From assembly GCA_030710605.1 (NCBI GenBank), contig CP092865.1:34820244-34884243 (forward strand): a stretch of 64,000 bases of DNA, read 5' to 3'. The notes below the pieces were generated by a model. It made no database searches and was not told the DNA's origin. It was given only the letters and a program-made list of their open reading frames with translations. The position numbers were made by a program, and so were the translations under genes. Numbering within the stretch: position 1 is the first letter of the stretch; each line of letters begins with the position of its first letter. This document shows, in pieces, positions 35,471 to 47,392 of this stretch. Origin of the DNA: Cordylochernes scorpioides (taxonomy: Eukaryota; Arthropoda; Arachnida; Pseudoscorpiones; Chernetidae).

Positions 35471-35583
35471 CATATTAATTTTAAAGACGACCATCTTATC
35501 TTGGATAAAATATTCTATTAATATAATCTTTTCAAATAAATATATATTCTGAATATGGAGAAATCATTAATATTAATATTTTA

Positions 35584-35657
35584 GAAATCAGGCTTATACT
35601 ATTTTATTTTAGGCAATAAAGTTTTTACTAAAATAAAATAGTTATAAGCCTGATTTC
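35584..35657. repeat. small hairpin MITE
   Basis: Arms of about 29 bp (GAAATCAGGCTTATACTATT ... and inverse) around a 15-bp loop. Probably a miniature foldback element. Confidence 0.7.
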
Positions 35658-35765
35658 CTATAAGCCTTAATATATTTAAATTTAATAGTTATTCATAATT
35701 AATAGGCTAATCCCTTAATAGAATGTTCAAATCTAAAAGCTTGAGGGATGAGTTTCTTTTGCAAA

Positions 35766-36860
35766 TAAATTTATTTCGAGCTTTCGGGCAACGCCCTTCT
35801 ACAGGAAAATTAAAAATAAAGTAAATTAAATTATATTACACTGAGATTAAGCGAGGCAAATGTATAACAAACTATATAAAATAAATATCAGAAACAAACA
35901 CACGTGAGACTACTCGTGCGTCAGATACATATGAATAAATCAATAAACTGAAAATTTTTATATTTGTGTATATATATAGCGAATTTGAATGTCTAAAATA
36001 TGAACTGATATAGAATCGGACGAAGAATATGGCATATTTTGGAAATATAGGACAGAATAACTATTGAATTTGTGGTCTCTGAGTTCATGATACAGTGGGG
36101 GGTTGGGTGGCAGCAGGGAATATTACATTATAAATTTCCGGTGAATCAATTTTTCTATTAAGGCTGTGGAATTTACTTGACAGGAGAGATTCGATGATTA
36201 GTCTTTGATGTTTGCTGGAGATATTGGAATAATGAATTTTAAGGGATGTAATGTTGAAGGAATGGCCAGTTTCGTTTATATGCTGAACTATTAGGGATCT
36301 ATGGTCTAGGTTATCGATATTTCTTTTATGTTCCTGAATTCTAATGTTGACCTGTCTCCCAGTTTCACCTACGTAGATTTTTGGGCAGTTTGAACATTCT
36401 ATGGAGTAAATAACCTTTCGTGCCGTGCTGTGAGGTTCATTATAATAAAGTTTCATTATCTGGTTTCGGAGAAGGGATCCTGAGGTAGGTGCGCAGGTGA
36501 AATAGGTTTTAATTCCAAATTTTAATAAGAGTCTTGCTATTGTGGAGGATGATGGTGAATATGGCATATTGCAAATCGATCTGTATATTGGAGGCTGTAT
36601 CTTTTTAGATGAGTCGTAAAAATGTCGTAATATAAAAGATATTGGGTATGCGCAGTTTTTGAGGTTCGCTATTATGTTTTGTGTTTCAAGGTTTTTGTAC
36701 TTCTGGAGGGAGCAGTGGGTATGTACGCGTTTTGATAGGGCTATGACTGTATTGATCTTATGACTGATTGGACAAAAGGACGAGTATTGAACGTAATTAG
36801 GGCGAAAGGATGGTTTATAATAAACGGTGGTGTGTAATTCATGTTGGTTTTCCAACCAAC
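35766..36860 (-). mobile_element. Penelope-like element, 3' half with GIY-YIG nuclease
   Basis: A 256-codon open frame (36855-36085) starts in the RT-linker region (HTTVYYKPSFRPNYVQY). It continues through PISFILRHFYDSS to a GIY-YIG nuclease (RKVIYSIECSNCPKIYVGET, then GRQVNIRIQEHKRN). Downstream on the same strand, at about 35815-35766, is the terminal motif CTGTAGAAGGGCGTTGCCCG, then AAAGCTCG. The upstream RT is missing: at 36860 the sequence changes abruptly to a DUF4817-type transposase. The nuclease domain looks unbroken. It nicks target DNA to prime reverse transcription in this class. Confidence 0.85.
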
Positions 36861-37560
36861 CTTGGCTTCATAAATTCATCCAACATTTTCAAATAATTCT
36901 CACCATTTACTTTTTCATCGAAATTGTAAAGTCCGGTTATTCATTCCGAACAAGTTCCACTCCAAAGAGTTAAGCCAGGAGAATTAATTTCCTTCTCAAT
37001 TTCTACCTTTGGATTTTTTGAAGCCCAATAAACACAGTTATGTTGATTGACCTGGCCAATCAATTTAAAAATAGCCTCACCAGTCCACATTATTCGATTA
37101 GGTAAATTTTCATCATTTTGGATCATTTCAAGCATTTTTTCACAAAATTCCATCCTTCTATCCCAATCATCTTCATGAAGTGCCTGAATTAATTTAGGAA
37201 AATAGGGCTTATAACTAAGATATTTTAGCATTCTTTGGATGGAGGTTCTAGGTATTTTTAGCTCTTAATTCAACCTCCTTGTTGAATTTTGAGGACTAGC
37301 TTCTAAAGATGCTTTAACTAGGTTTATATTAGTTTCACAGATCGCAGAGTCTGGTCTTCTTGATCTAGAGAGATCTTCCACACTACCAGTAGTTTAAATT
37401 TTTAATTATTCTTATGGTTGATTTAGAAGGTACAAAAGACCCAGAATTCTTTGACCATTGACGTCGTAGAGTTGTGAAACTACCATGTTGTTAATAAAGT
37501 TTGATAATTTTAATTCTTACTTTAATATCGAGGAATGACATTTTCTGAATTAAACTTGGA
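36861..37560 (-). pseudogene. DUF4817/DDE transposase relic
   Basis: Minus-strand translation gives MSFLDIKVRIKIIKLY (N-terminal helix-turn-helix, about 37545-37490). It then gives LIQALHEDDWDRRMEFCEKM, then NLPNRIMWTGEAIFKLIG and VNQHNCVYWASKNP. This is the DUF4817/HTH plus DDE arrangement common in arthropod Tc1-superfamily transposons. The usual SDEAxF is WTGEAIF here, so the first catalytic D is lost. Stops and frameshifts split it. It is truncated at 36860 by the Penelope-like fragment, so the last catalytic residues are missing. Confidence 0.6.
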
Positions 37561-37639
37561 TGGAATCTGAACATACACATATTTTGATTAGACAAATATT
37601 ATGATTAATTTATTAGTTTAAAAATGTAAAATGGTATAA

Positions 37640-38214
37640 AGACTTACGGGCAACCCTGTATTATATATATTTTATTGAAGTCTGGGGTGTGACTATTGTT
37701 AAAGGCGTGATCTACAAGTTAGGATATTGGACAATGGTATTTTAGTGCTGATTTATGCTGGTTAATTCTTTATGATAGAGATTTTATGGTTTCTCCTATA
37801 TAGATGGCTGGCATGATTTCATGGTATTTTATAAATGACGTTGGTTCTATCTTCTGGCTTATATATCTGTTTTGTATCGGGGTGACGGAAGGTGACAATT
37901 GGGTTGGGTTGATATCGTGTTGTTATATTATTATTTTTTTTAAACTTCTAGCTGTTATTTCACATCCATAACTGAAAGGTAAGGAGCAAATTATGCTCGG
38001 AGTTAAGACCTGTCTATTGTTCGTGAATGAAATTTTTGGTACATAGAATTGCTTTCTGGTGAAATGCTTAGGGCAATTGTTACTTTGTAGGTCTTGGATT
38101 ATTCTTGCTCTTTCACCTTTTGCTTCATTATTATTTGTAAAATGTCTATTCAACCTCTTGGAAAGTGTTTTAACTACGGAAATAGTGTGATCAATAACTT
38201 CCAGGAATGCTAAA
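37640..38214 (-). mobile_element. second Penelope-like relic (GIY-YIG)
   Basis: Minus-strand reading gives VIDHTISVVKTLSKRLNRHF and KHFTRKQFYVPKISFTNN in an open stretch (38219-37923). A decayed GIY-YIG follows (AIYIGETIKSLS, then INQHKSAL, about 37800-37740). It differs from the element at 35766. A partial copy in the opposite orientation lies at 39505-39800, with a mariner between them. Confidence 0.55.
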
Positions 38215-38219
38215 TACAA

Positions 38220-39440
38220 AAGAAATATAAAAGAAATACAAAAGAATAATAAAGTTTTATTTAAGATTTATCGAAATAATCACCGTCACTATCCATACAC
38301 TTGTTCCATTTTTTTTTCGAGATATCAAAACACCTCTGAAAATCCTCATCTTTCAGGCTTTTCAAAATATTCTTCGTATTCTCCTTTATTTCAGGTATTG
38401 ATTCAAATCGATGTCCTTTTAAGACATTTTAAATTTTAGGTTAAAGGTAGCAAGATCAGGAGAATAAGGTGGCTGGGATAGTAAAGAAATTCCGTGTTTA
38501 GCCAAATAGAGTTGTACAGTGACGGCCGTATGTGGCCGTGCGTTGTCATGATGCAAGAGCCAATTTTTCTGATGCCATTTTTCGGGTCGTTTCTGACGCA
38601 CATTCTCTCTTAAACGTCGCAACACATCAAGATATTAATGTTGATAAATGGTCTGACCCTCGGGCACGAATTCATAGTGTATCAATTCCTTTACATCAAA
38701 GAAAGTGATAAGAAGACACTTAAGCTTCGATTTGATCATCCTTGCTTTCTTGAATCTTGGTTCTCCAGGCTCTAGCCACTGGCTTGATTGCCTCTTAGTC
38801 TCGGGATCATATCCGTACACCCATGTTTCATCTCACGTGATAACATTTTTGAGCCAATGGGGATCAGAACTAAACATTTCGACCATGTTTTTGCACGTTT
38901 CTTTGCGATGCTCTTTCTTCTCATTCGTCAAGATATGTGGGACAAATTTATCCGGGGATCGTTTAAAATGCAGATCATTCTTTATGATGGTTTGGCATAT
39001 TCCATAAGAGATATCCAAGTCTTCTGATAGCTCTCTGATAGTTATTCTTGGGTTTTCTTTGATCGATGACTTGATTTTGAGTGCATTTAAATCGTGAAAA
39101 CCATTCAAATGTCCTCGATTGTGATAGAGCATCTTCTTTAAAAACCTGCTTCAAAATTTGAAATGATTCGGAAGCTGTTTTCCCTAATTTAAAGCAAAAC
39201 ACTATGCAGACTCGCTGTTTTTCAATACAGTCCATACTGAAGTTAGAAAATGTTACGATATACTTGAACTTAGATGGAAAATTTGCTTCCATACTTGAAC
39301 TTGAAAATTCGAAAAAACGTGAGCGTGTGCGTCTGTGGGATCATTTTTTTCTACGTGTTGATAATAGTTTTATCTATAAGGTCTTCATAAAATTATTTTA
39401 TTATTCTGAATATTTTACGTAATCCAGTCTCATTCCTGGA
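38220..39440 (-). mobile_element. mariner relic
   Basis: Minus-strand pieces read in order: EKQRVCIVFCFKLGKTASES and RITIRELSEDLDISYG (N-terminal DNA-binding helices), WVYGYDPETKRQSSQW, then LLHHDNARPHTAVTVQLYL and PPYSPDLA. The second catalytic Asp (HHDN) is present. The third, expected 34 residues later, is replaced (ATFN). Stops and frameshifts break the gene into at least four parts. It lies between two oppositely oriented Penelope-like fragments. Confidence 0.8.
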
Positions 39441-39504
39441 AATTATTGATCACACGTTGAATTATGATGGATGGAACCAAAAGAGTGGAAATTCAGGTAA
39501 ATTC

Positions 39505-39800
39505 CTGTGTCCAAGACCTACAAAGTAACAATTACCCTAAGCATTTCATCAGAAAGCATTTCTATGTAACAAATATTTAATCCACGAACAATAGACAGGT
39601 ATTAACTTCGAACATAATTTGCTCCTTACATTACAGTTATGGATGTGAAATATAACTAGAAGTTTGAAAAAGCATAATATAACAACACGATATCAACCCA
39701 ACCCAAGTTTAAGAAGCATCTTTCGTCACCCCCGGACACAAAACAAATTTATATCAAAGAAAAAGCATTGCAGAATATTTTTAGAAAACTGTGGAACTCA
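39505..39800 (+). repeat. Penelope-like fragment, inverted copy of 37860-38105
   Basis: CCTACAAAGTAACAATTACC and ATAACAACACGATATCAACC match the reverse complement of the element at 37640-38214. It is more decayed and lacks a clear nuclease. Confidence 0.6.
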
Positions 39801-39960
39801 TTAGAAGATAAAAATAGTATCAATCGAAAAATTGACTAACCAGATATGTATACACTTAGTTTAAGATACTTAGATACTTATATTATTTATATATTTATTT
39901 TATTTCATTTTGAATTTTAGATATTTATTATGATATTATTCATATATTTTTTTCCCTGAG

Positions 39961-40165
39961 TTGTTTCATTTGCTATTGTTGATTGGTTTCATTTATTTGT
40001 TATTTCTTTCTTTAATTAATTCAATTGATATTTATATATTACATGGGTTTTCTATATATATATATATATATATATAAAACCCATGTAATATATAAATATC
40101 AATTGAATTAATTAAAGAAAGAAATAACAAATAAATGAAACCAATCAACATTAGCAAATGAAACA
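39961..40165. repeat. near-perfect palindrome around a (TA)n centre
   Basis: Arms 39961-40052 and 40075-40165 are almost exact inverse copies (for example AATTCAATTGATATTTATAT and its complement) flanking about 22 bp of TA repeats. Such a structure can extrude as a cruciform. Confidence 0.9.
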
Positions 40166-40638
40166 AATAAAACCAAAATCTCTAAATTCGATTGTACAAT
40201 ATAAATCTTTTCATATGTAAATTTTAAAGCAGTTAACATGTATGTAAATTTTGTTTTTGTATAAAAGATTTGGAAAATAAAGAGAGAGATGATTGAGGTG
40301 GAGACAGCCACAAACGACTGCTAATTTTTCACACATCTATAGTAGAATTACATCATATATATATAATTTTGTTTAGAACGTATATCATAGATGGTTTTAT
40401 CGCCCAATAACCTCGTAACGCGTCCGTGCTTCATCTGAAGCGCGCGACCTTTCCAGGAGCCGGGTGATCGGCAGGGCCGCAAGGCGCGCGTCGGGCCGAG
40501 CGGGTGGTGATCTTTGTGAATGGGGGTGAAGTGAGTGGAATCGATAGCGTGGAGTGAGTACGAGAGGTCGGAGTGGATGGGATCGAGAGGGACCGAAATG
40601 CCTAGTGAGACAATCATGTGACCTGAATATGTGCGCAG

Positions 40639-40700
40639 ACGACTACAACCGTGTGACTCTGGAGGGACCCGACGACTACATCAACGCCAGCTACATCCAG
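40639..40700 (+). CDS. protein tyrosine phosphatase gene, exon with DYNRV and DYINASYIQ
   Basis: This 62-bp exon is bounded by acceptor GTGCGCAG and donor CCAG|GTATCC. It encodes DYNRVTLEGPDDYINASYIQ, matching the conserved PTP motif in which NxxRVxL is followed by DYINAxxI. The phase (AC completing the codon begun by T at 32705) agrees with the upstream exon. It sits in a GC-rich island (40435-40720) within AT-rich sequence. No exon for the next motifs (TQGPLxxTxxDFW, WPDHGVP) was found between here and the gap at 44756. Constraint on frame and both splice sites argues that the gene is live. Confidence 0.8.
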
Positions 40701-41240
40701 GTATCCTTCCTTTCCGCCATGTTTGATAGTATGGAAAAATATCCATCTCCGACAGTACTAGAATTTATTTATATACGCCGGCAATTCGGTATAGTCCAAT
40801 AAAAGTGGCGTTTAATGAATAACTAATAATTAAAGGAAAGGTTATTTTTCCTGTCGAAATAGACGCAAAACCTTTGCGACCTTTATTGACCACCACTACA
40901 ATCTAGAAGACTCAGGTCGATGACAAAGACATAACACCATTTGTTTGAAGTATATATGTTAATTTTGTAATTATTCTTATTTTTTAATTCATAGAAGCAT
41001 TTTTCTGGCAGACACATTCAATTTTTATCATCATCATTTTTATATTGTTTTTTTTCTCTGAGTTATCAAATTATTTTGAAACTGTAGGGTTTTTTCCCTT
41101 GTTTTGTTGCGTTCCTTTTAAAGCAATAGAATATAAAGGAATAAGGTGTAATATTCAATTCAAGCATATGGAACCAACATCGATTCATTTTTAAAATAAA
41201 GCAAAATCATAAGCTTATACAACGTTCACTTTTTCATACA

Positions 41241-44200
41241 TTGGTCCCTCGAGCCGGATAGAAGCCTGATACGGTAAGTCAACCTCATGGATACAGAAAC
41301 ATAAATAAGAATCAAAAGACTAGGTCTTAATTTAGAAAAGTTGGAACGGGAAATAGAAAACAACGCGGCCGATTGTTTTGAACTCGATGCAATATTAAAA
41401 AAGATCGAGAAGATCAAACAGCAGTTGAAACAAGCATGTGAATATTTTATGGGAATAAAAGATACAGACGAACTTTTATTATAAATAGAAGAAATAACCG
41501 ATAAATATTGTAAGTTAGAGGTGAAAATTCTTCGGTTTACTCAACATTTTCACAATGATGCAAATTTTCCTTTAAGTAACAATGCAGTTAATATGATTTA
41601 TGCTAATTTGCCTAAAATAGAACTACCAATTTCTGATGGAAAAATAGAAAATTGGATTTTTCGTTTTCTAATATTTTTAAAACTACTATTATTGATAACA
41701 GTCAATTAATAAATATAGTTAAATTACAGTATTTAAAGACTTGTCTGATAGGAAAGGCTTTAATACTTGTTAATCACATACCAATAACAGAAAATAATTC
41801 TGTTTTGGCTTGGGAATTGTTGGCAAAAAGATATGATAATAAAAAATATTTGATATTTAACCTAATACAAAGAATATTAGATCTACCTAAGCTAACAATA
41901 GAATCGTCCACACAACTTCTATTTTTGGTAGATAATTCATGTGAAGTCATTAGATCTCTAGAAACACTTGATTATAAGCTAGATGAACTTAGTGATATCA
42001 TAATTGGGAAAATCCTGAGTGATAAATTAGACAAAAAACAAAGCGCAGCTGGAAAATGACAAGAGACTGTAATCACATACCCTCCTGTTCAGAATTATTG
42101 AAAATTTTAGAAAACCATGCAAAGGTACTTAATACGAGTGAAACAGAAAAGGTATTGCCCCTAATTAAATGCTCCATGAAATTGAAAGTACACAATCTAA
42201 CAAAGGCCAATTGATTTCTATATCAACAGGAGCATGGAATCTATCAATGCGCAACTTTTTTAGGCATGGAGCCATTAAAGAGAAGGAGAAAAATCAAATA
42301 ACTCAAGTTATGTTTCAATTGTTTAAGGAATAATCATTCGGTAAATCAATGTGAGTCAGAATTCAAGTGTAGAAAGTGTTAAGGAAAACATAACACATTG
42401 ATTCACATTGATGCCATCATTCAGCAGTTTGAAGAACATAACAATAGAAATTTCTACAATTGAAGAACCAGATAAAAACCAAGCTGAGTCAAATGTAAAG
42501 GAAAACAATGATGCTTTGGGTGTGACATTCATTCATAAAACACCACCTGTTTGATATCTAACCAAGAGGACTCATTTGTACTATTGTCTACCGCAACAAT
42601 TATGGTGATGAATCATCTAAGTAAATATCAGACTTGTAGAGCTTTAATAGATACCGCAAGTCAAGCCACACTAATAACTCGGGACTGCTTGAAGAAACTG
42701 AATTTGTAACCTTCTAGGACAAGAGTAGAATTGGCCGGAATAGGAGGACAGATTTTGGACAGACCCGATAGAGTAATAAATCCAATTTCACATCCCATTT
42801 CAACCTATACAAAGTTTTTTAAACAGATGCTCTTGTTGTGGATAAGGTGACAAGTTATATGCGATATTTAAAATTTGAAGAACATCAATTTTATCATTTA
42901 CAAGGCTTGCAACTAGCCGATCTACAATATACCGCACCAATTGACATATTGCTAGGCGCAGATATTGCCTCTTCTCTATTCAAGGGAGCCATCAAATATG
43001 TACATGGATGTCAACCAAAAGCAATCAAAACACTATTGGGATGGTTGCTCTTCGAAGAAATTAAAATCTTTCAAAAGAAATCCAGAAATTATCAAAACCT
43101 GCACACATTCAATTGTACGCTCAATAAATGTGAACCAATATTTTCCTTATGGGAAGAACTCAAAACCAAACCCGATCCGTTTGAAGATGATTTCGATGAA
43201 ATTCATTTTAAAACAACTCATTAGAGAGAAACATGTGGTAGATACATTGTAAGATTGCCCTTTAAGTACCCCAGTTTGCTTGAAGAATCAAAACCTCAAG
43301 CCATTAAGTGTTTTTTTGAGAATGGATCAAATCTTGAAACAACAGCCCCAGGTATATCAGACCTACAAGAATTTCATGCAAGAATACCTGGATTTAGGCC
43401 ACATGAATGAGGTGAAGGAAAACGGAAATGATGATAAAGCATTTTACCTTCCTCATCATTCTATAATAAAAAAATATCTCTACCACAAAATTGCGAGTTG
43501 TATTCAACGCTTCTTCAAAAACAACAACAGGTTATTTTTTAAATGATGTTTTAAATACAGGACCCAAGCTTCAAAAGGACATTTTCCCTTTGTTGTTGAG
43601 ATTTCGATCTCACCCTATCGCTAAATCTGCACACATCACCAAGATGTACAGGCAGATTTTAGTTCATCCAGAAGATACTCCGTATCAACAAATAATTTGG
43701 AGAGATGAAACATGTCATGGTTTAAAGGAGTATGAACTTGAAACCTTGACATACGGAACATTTTTGTGCACCATTCTTGGCCATCAGGGTATTAAAACAA
43801 CTGGCTCATGATGAACAAATTAGTTTTCAAACGGCAGAAGCCATTCTTAAATCAGAATTTTATGTGGTTGACTTGTTGACTGATTGTGAAACTGTAGAAA
43901 ATGGGCGCAAACTTATAAGAGAATTAGACCAATTGTTGTTGCAAGCAGGCGGTTTTAAATTACGACCATGGACTTCCAATAAACCTACAGTATTGGGCAC
44001 ACTTCAAGAAATAGACAACTTTCTATACTAATGTTGATAGTTAGAATACATTGGGAATAAATTTATTGGGCATTAATTGGAACCCGAAGAATGATGAAAT
44101 AGGATTGAAGAAATTTGAAATAATCAAGAATGGCAAATATATATGACCCCCTTGGTTGGTTTGTGCCGGTGATACTTAAAATCAAGTTGATGATTCAGAC

Positions 44201-44755
44201 ATTATGGGCTGCAAAACTAACATGGGATGAGCTTATTCCAGTTGGATTACAAGAATCGTGGAAGGCATTAGAAAATGATCTAGCATCACTACACCAGGTA
44301 CAGATACCGCGATGGATATGACTTTATGAGCTTACAACTTATGAGATACATGAATTTGCTGATGACTCACAAAGTGCATATGCTGCAATGGTTTATATCG
44401 AGATAATCCTAATTCCTCAATACATTATGTATATCAATTGGCAGCGAAAACCCGAGTAGCTACTTTAAAAACCACTACGACTCCACGCATGGAATTGTGT
44501 GCATCGCTATTGCTAGCTCAGCTGACTAGACTCGTTTGTACGGCTATGTCGTTGAATATAAACAAGGTTACATTGTGGTCAGATTCCACCATAGTGCAGA
44601 GTTGGTTGGCTTCAGAGCATAGCAGATGGGAACCCTATGTTTCTAATCGGGTAATGGATACACAAGAGCTATTACCATGTCGTTGGATGTACGTCAAAGG
44701 AGAGGACAATCTCGCTGATCTTGCATCCAGGGGAATATCATTGGATCAATTGCTC
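41241..44755 (+). mobile_element. BEL/Pao retrotransposon relic running into the gap
   Basis: The interior begins with TGGTCCCTCGAGCCGGAT (41242-41259), the tRNA-Tyr-type primer site typical of BEL/Pao. An LTR should end at 41240 (CATACA), though its start was not found. Gag blocks are visible (LPKIELPISDGKIENW, VKLQYLKTCLIGKALILV, then a knuckle CFNCLRNNHSVNQC). A protease-like CRALIDTASQATLIT and the LLGADI motif follow. RT has TLTYGT but YVVD in place of YVDD. RNase H (WSDSTIVQSWL, NLADLASRG) stops at the gap. Frameshifts and stops are frequent. Confidence 0.88.
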
Positions 44756-44855
44756 NNNNNNNNNNNNNNNNNNNNNNNNNNNNNNNNNNNNNNNNNNNNN
44801 NNNNNNNNNNNNNNNNNNNNNNNNNNNNNNNNNNNNNNNNNNNNNNNNNNNNNNN
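44756..44855. other. assembly gap (100 N)
   Basis: Exactly 100 N, the conventional size for a gap of unknown length. It separates the RNase H region of the BEL/Pao element from 81-bp satellite DNA. The missing integrase and 3' LTR presumably fall in the gap. Confidence 0.99.
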
Positions 44856-44917
44856 CAACAATGGGATCTGAATAAATTAATGACTATTCGATAAAATAAT
44901 CCCTTGAATTAATATTA

Positions 44918-45941
44918 AAATAAAAACATAAAGCCTCCAGGGAAAAGTTTATTTTAAAAATAATTTTTATTAAAAAATATCTCGAGCTTTCGGGCAAGTA
45001 AGCACTTCTACGGGAGAAAATGCTTTACATGTTTAATACGCCAATAAAATATGATTTAAAATTAAATAAAGTCCATTTATTGTTTACATTTGTTTTAAGG
45101 CATAATCAAACTTTAAAACGGAAGAAACTGAGAATATTATAAAAATCTAAAGACTTGTCAATATCCTTTATCATTTATTCTAAGTCATTTCTATAGCCCC
45201 TCTGAAATTCGGATTTCCCCAATTTATAAATCTATTAGCGCTATTCCCTATTCACCAGTATCTGTTTCTATAGCCCGTCATCTGAAGAAATTTGTAATCA
45301 AAACCTTTTCAGAAACTCACCTAATTATAATTCGTTACTAAGAAACCCCATAACAAAGAACAATACCATTGATTATCCTTCCAATATTAAGAATGCCATA
45401 TACTCCATAGAATGCAACGAATGCAAAACCAAATATGTCGGCGTAACTGGCAGACATTTAAATATAAGAGTATCAGAACATAACGAAATATCGATAATCA
45501 AGACAGTAGATCTTTAGTATACCAACATATAAGAGAAACAGGCCATTCCTTCTCCCTATCAGAACCAAAGACCCAATACTCCAACATCCCCAATAGACTA
45601 CAGAGACTTATAATAGAATCCATTATATCCAGAAAGAACAATAGCATTAACAGAAGAATAGATATTCCGGAATTTTATAACATTATATTCCCTGAGCCCA
45701 TCCCATAGCCCCCAAGTGAAGCACGCGCAACAGAAGCCCGCGTTGATTATGCCTTAAAACAAATGTAAACAATAAATGGACTTTATTTAATTTTAAATAA
45801 TATTTTATTGGGGTATCAATCATGTAAAGTATTTTCTCCCGTAGAAAGGCTTACTTGCTTGAAAGCTTGAGATAATTTGTAAATAAAAATATTTTAAAAA
45901 TAATTTTTTTCCTGGAGGCTTTATGTTTTTATTTTAAAATT
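44918..45941 (+). mobile_element. Penelope-like element with long terminal inverted repeats
   Basis: Arms of about 195 bp (44918-45112 and 45743-45941) are inverse copies. Each contains the terminal motif CCCGTAGAAG...CCCGAAAGCTCG, or its reverse complement. The interior encodes a degraded GIY-YIG end of a Penelope-like protein in shifting frames: YPLSFILSHFYSPS, AIYSIECNECKTKYVGVTG-like and HLNIRVSEHN. RT is absent. It lies inside the 81-bp satellite. Confidence 0.75.
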
Positions 45942-46394
45942 AATGACTATTTATCCACATCAATGAATATTAATGCACGGCAATTTCTACTTCATTCGCA
46001 ACAATGAGATTTACCTCAAATTAATGATTATTTATCCACAACAATGACTATTATTGCACGACAATGTCTACTTCTTCCACAACAATGGGATTTGAATTCA
46101 ATTAATGACTATTCATCCACATCAATGGCTATTAATGCACGACAATGTCCACTTCATCCGCAACAATGAGATTTAACTCAAATTAATGTATATTTATCCA
46201 CAACAATGAGTATTAATGAACGACAATGTCTACTTCATCCGCAACATTGAGATTTAACTCAAATTTCTGACTATTTATCCACAACAATGACTATTAATGA
46301 ACGACAATGTCTACTTCATTCGCAACAATGAGAGTCAACTCAAATTAATGACTATTTGTCCATAAGAATGGCTATTAATACACGACAATGTCTA

Positions 46395-46708
46395 TGTGGC
46401 GACCACACTTTGCTTCAGCGAGCGCGAACTGGGACAAAGCTTTACTTCACATATGGGCAGTAGTGTGGCACCTCACTACGCCTCGGCAAGCGCGAGCTGG
46501 GAGAACACCTCACTACGCATTCACCGGCGGCATCTGGAACTCTTGCCACGCGCGTCGTTCAACAACAAGGCTTGCTTCCAGCGGCCTTACTTCTTTCCTC
46601 TCTATATATTTCGGGGCTTTAAATAAATAAATTTATTTAAAAAAATAATTATAATCTTATCAGAGGCCTTTCCACAAGCCACACCACCACGCACGCAACC
46701 CTCCCACA
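46395..46708 (+). mobile_element. solo LTR inside the satellite
   Basis: A 314-bp GC-richer block starts TGTGGCGACC and ends CTCCCACA, interrupting a satellite unit (GACAATGTCTA | ... | TCTTCATCCGC). The target duplication is about TCT(A/T), imperfect. A TATA-like CTCTATATATTTC and an AATAAATAAAT polyadenylation-like run are present. There is no internal coding, as expected after LTR-LTR recombination. Confidence 0.55.
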
Positions 46709-47392
46709 TCTTCATCCGCAACAATGGGGTTTAAATCAAATTAATGACTATTTATATACATCAATGACTAATTAATGCACGACAATGTCTAATTAATCCG
46801 CAACAATGAGATATAACTAAAATTAATGACTATTTATCCACAACAATTACTATTAATTCACGACAATGTCTATTTCATCCGCAACAATGGGAATTAACTC
46901 AAATTAATGACTATTTATTCACAACAATGACTACTTCAGCGGTAAAAACGAAGCTTAATCCAAAACAAAGATTACTTTATTCGCAACAATGGCCTTTTAT
47001 CTGCCAAAAAATATCTTGTACACAAAAATGAGTATTTTAACCTCAACAATGATTATTTTATATAAAACAATGAATATTTATCCACAAAAATTACTATATA
47101 TACGTAAAAATAAAACTCATACCATACCAATAACTACTTTATCCGCAACAATGTATTTTTAAGCGCAAATGTATTTTTCGACAACAATGAAACCTTATCT
47201 ACGGTAATTGATTTTTCTATCCACAACATACACACAATCACTGGTTTATCTTTAATAATGACTACGTTATTCACTGCATTGACTACTTCATCCGCAACAA
47301 TTAGAATAAATTCACAAAAATCAAACTTTATCCAAAAACAATGTCTACTTTACACAAAAAATAAGTGTTTCAGTTTTCCACCAGTTTTTTGT

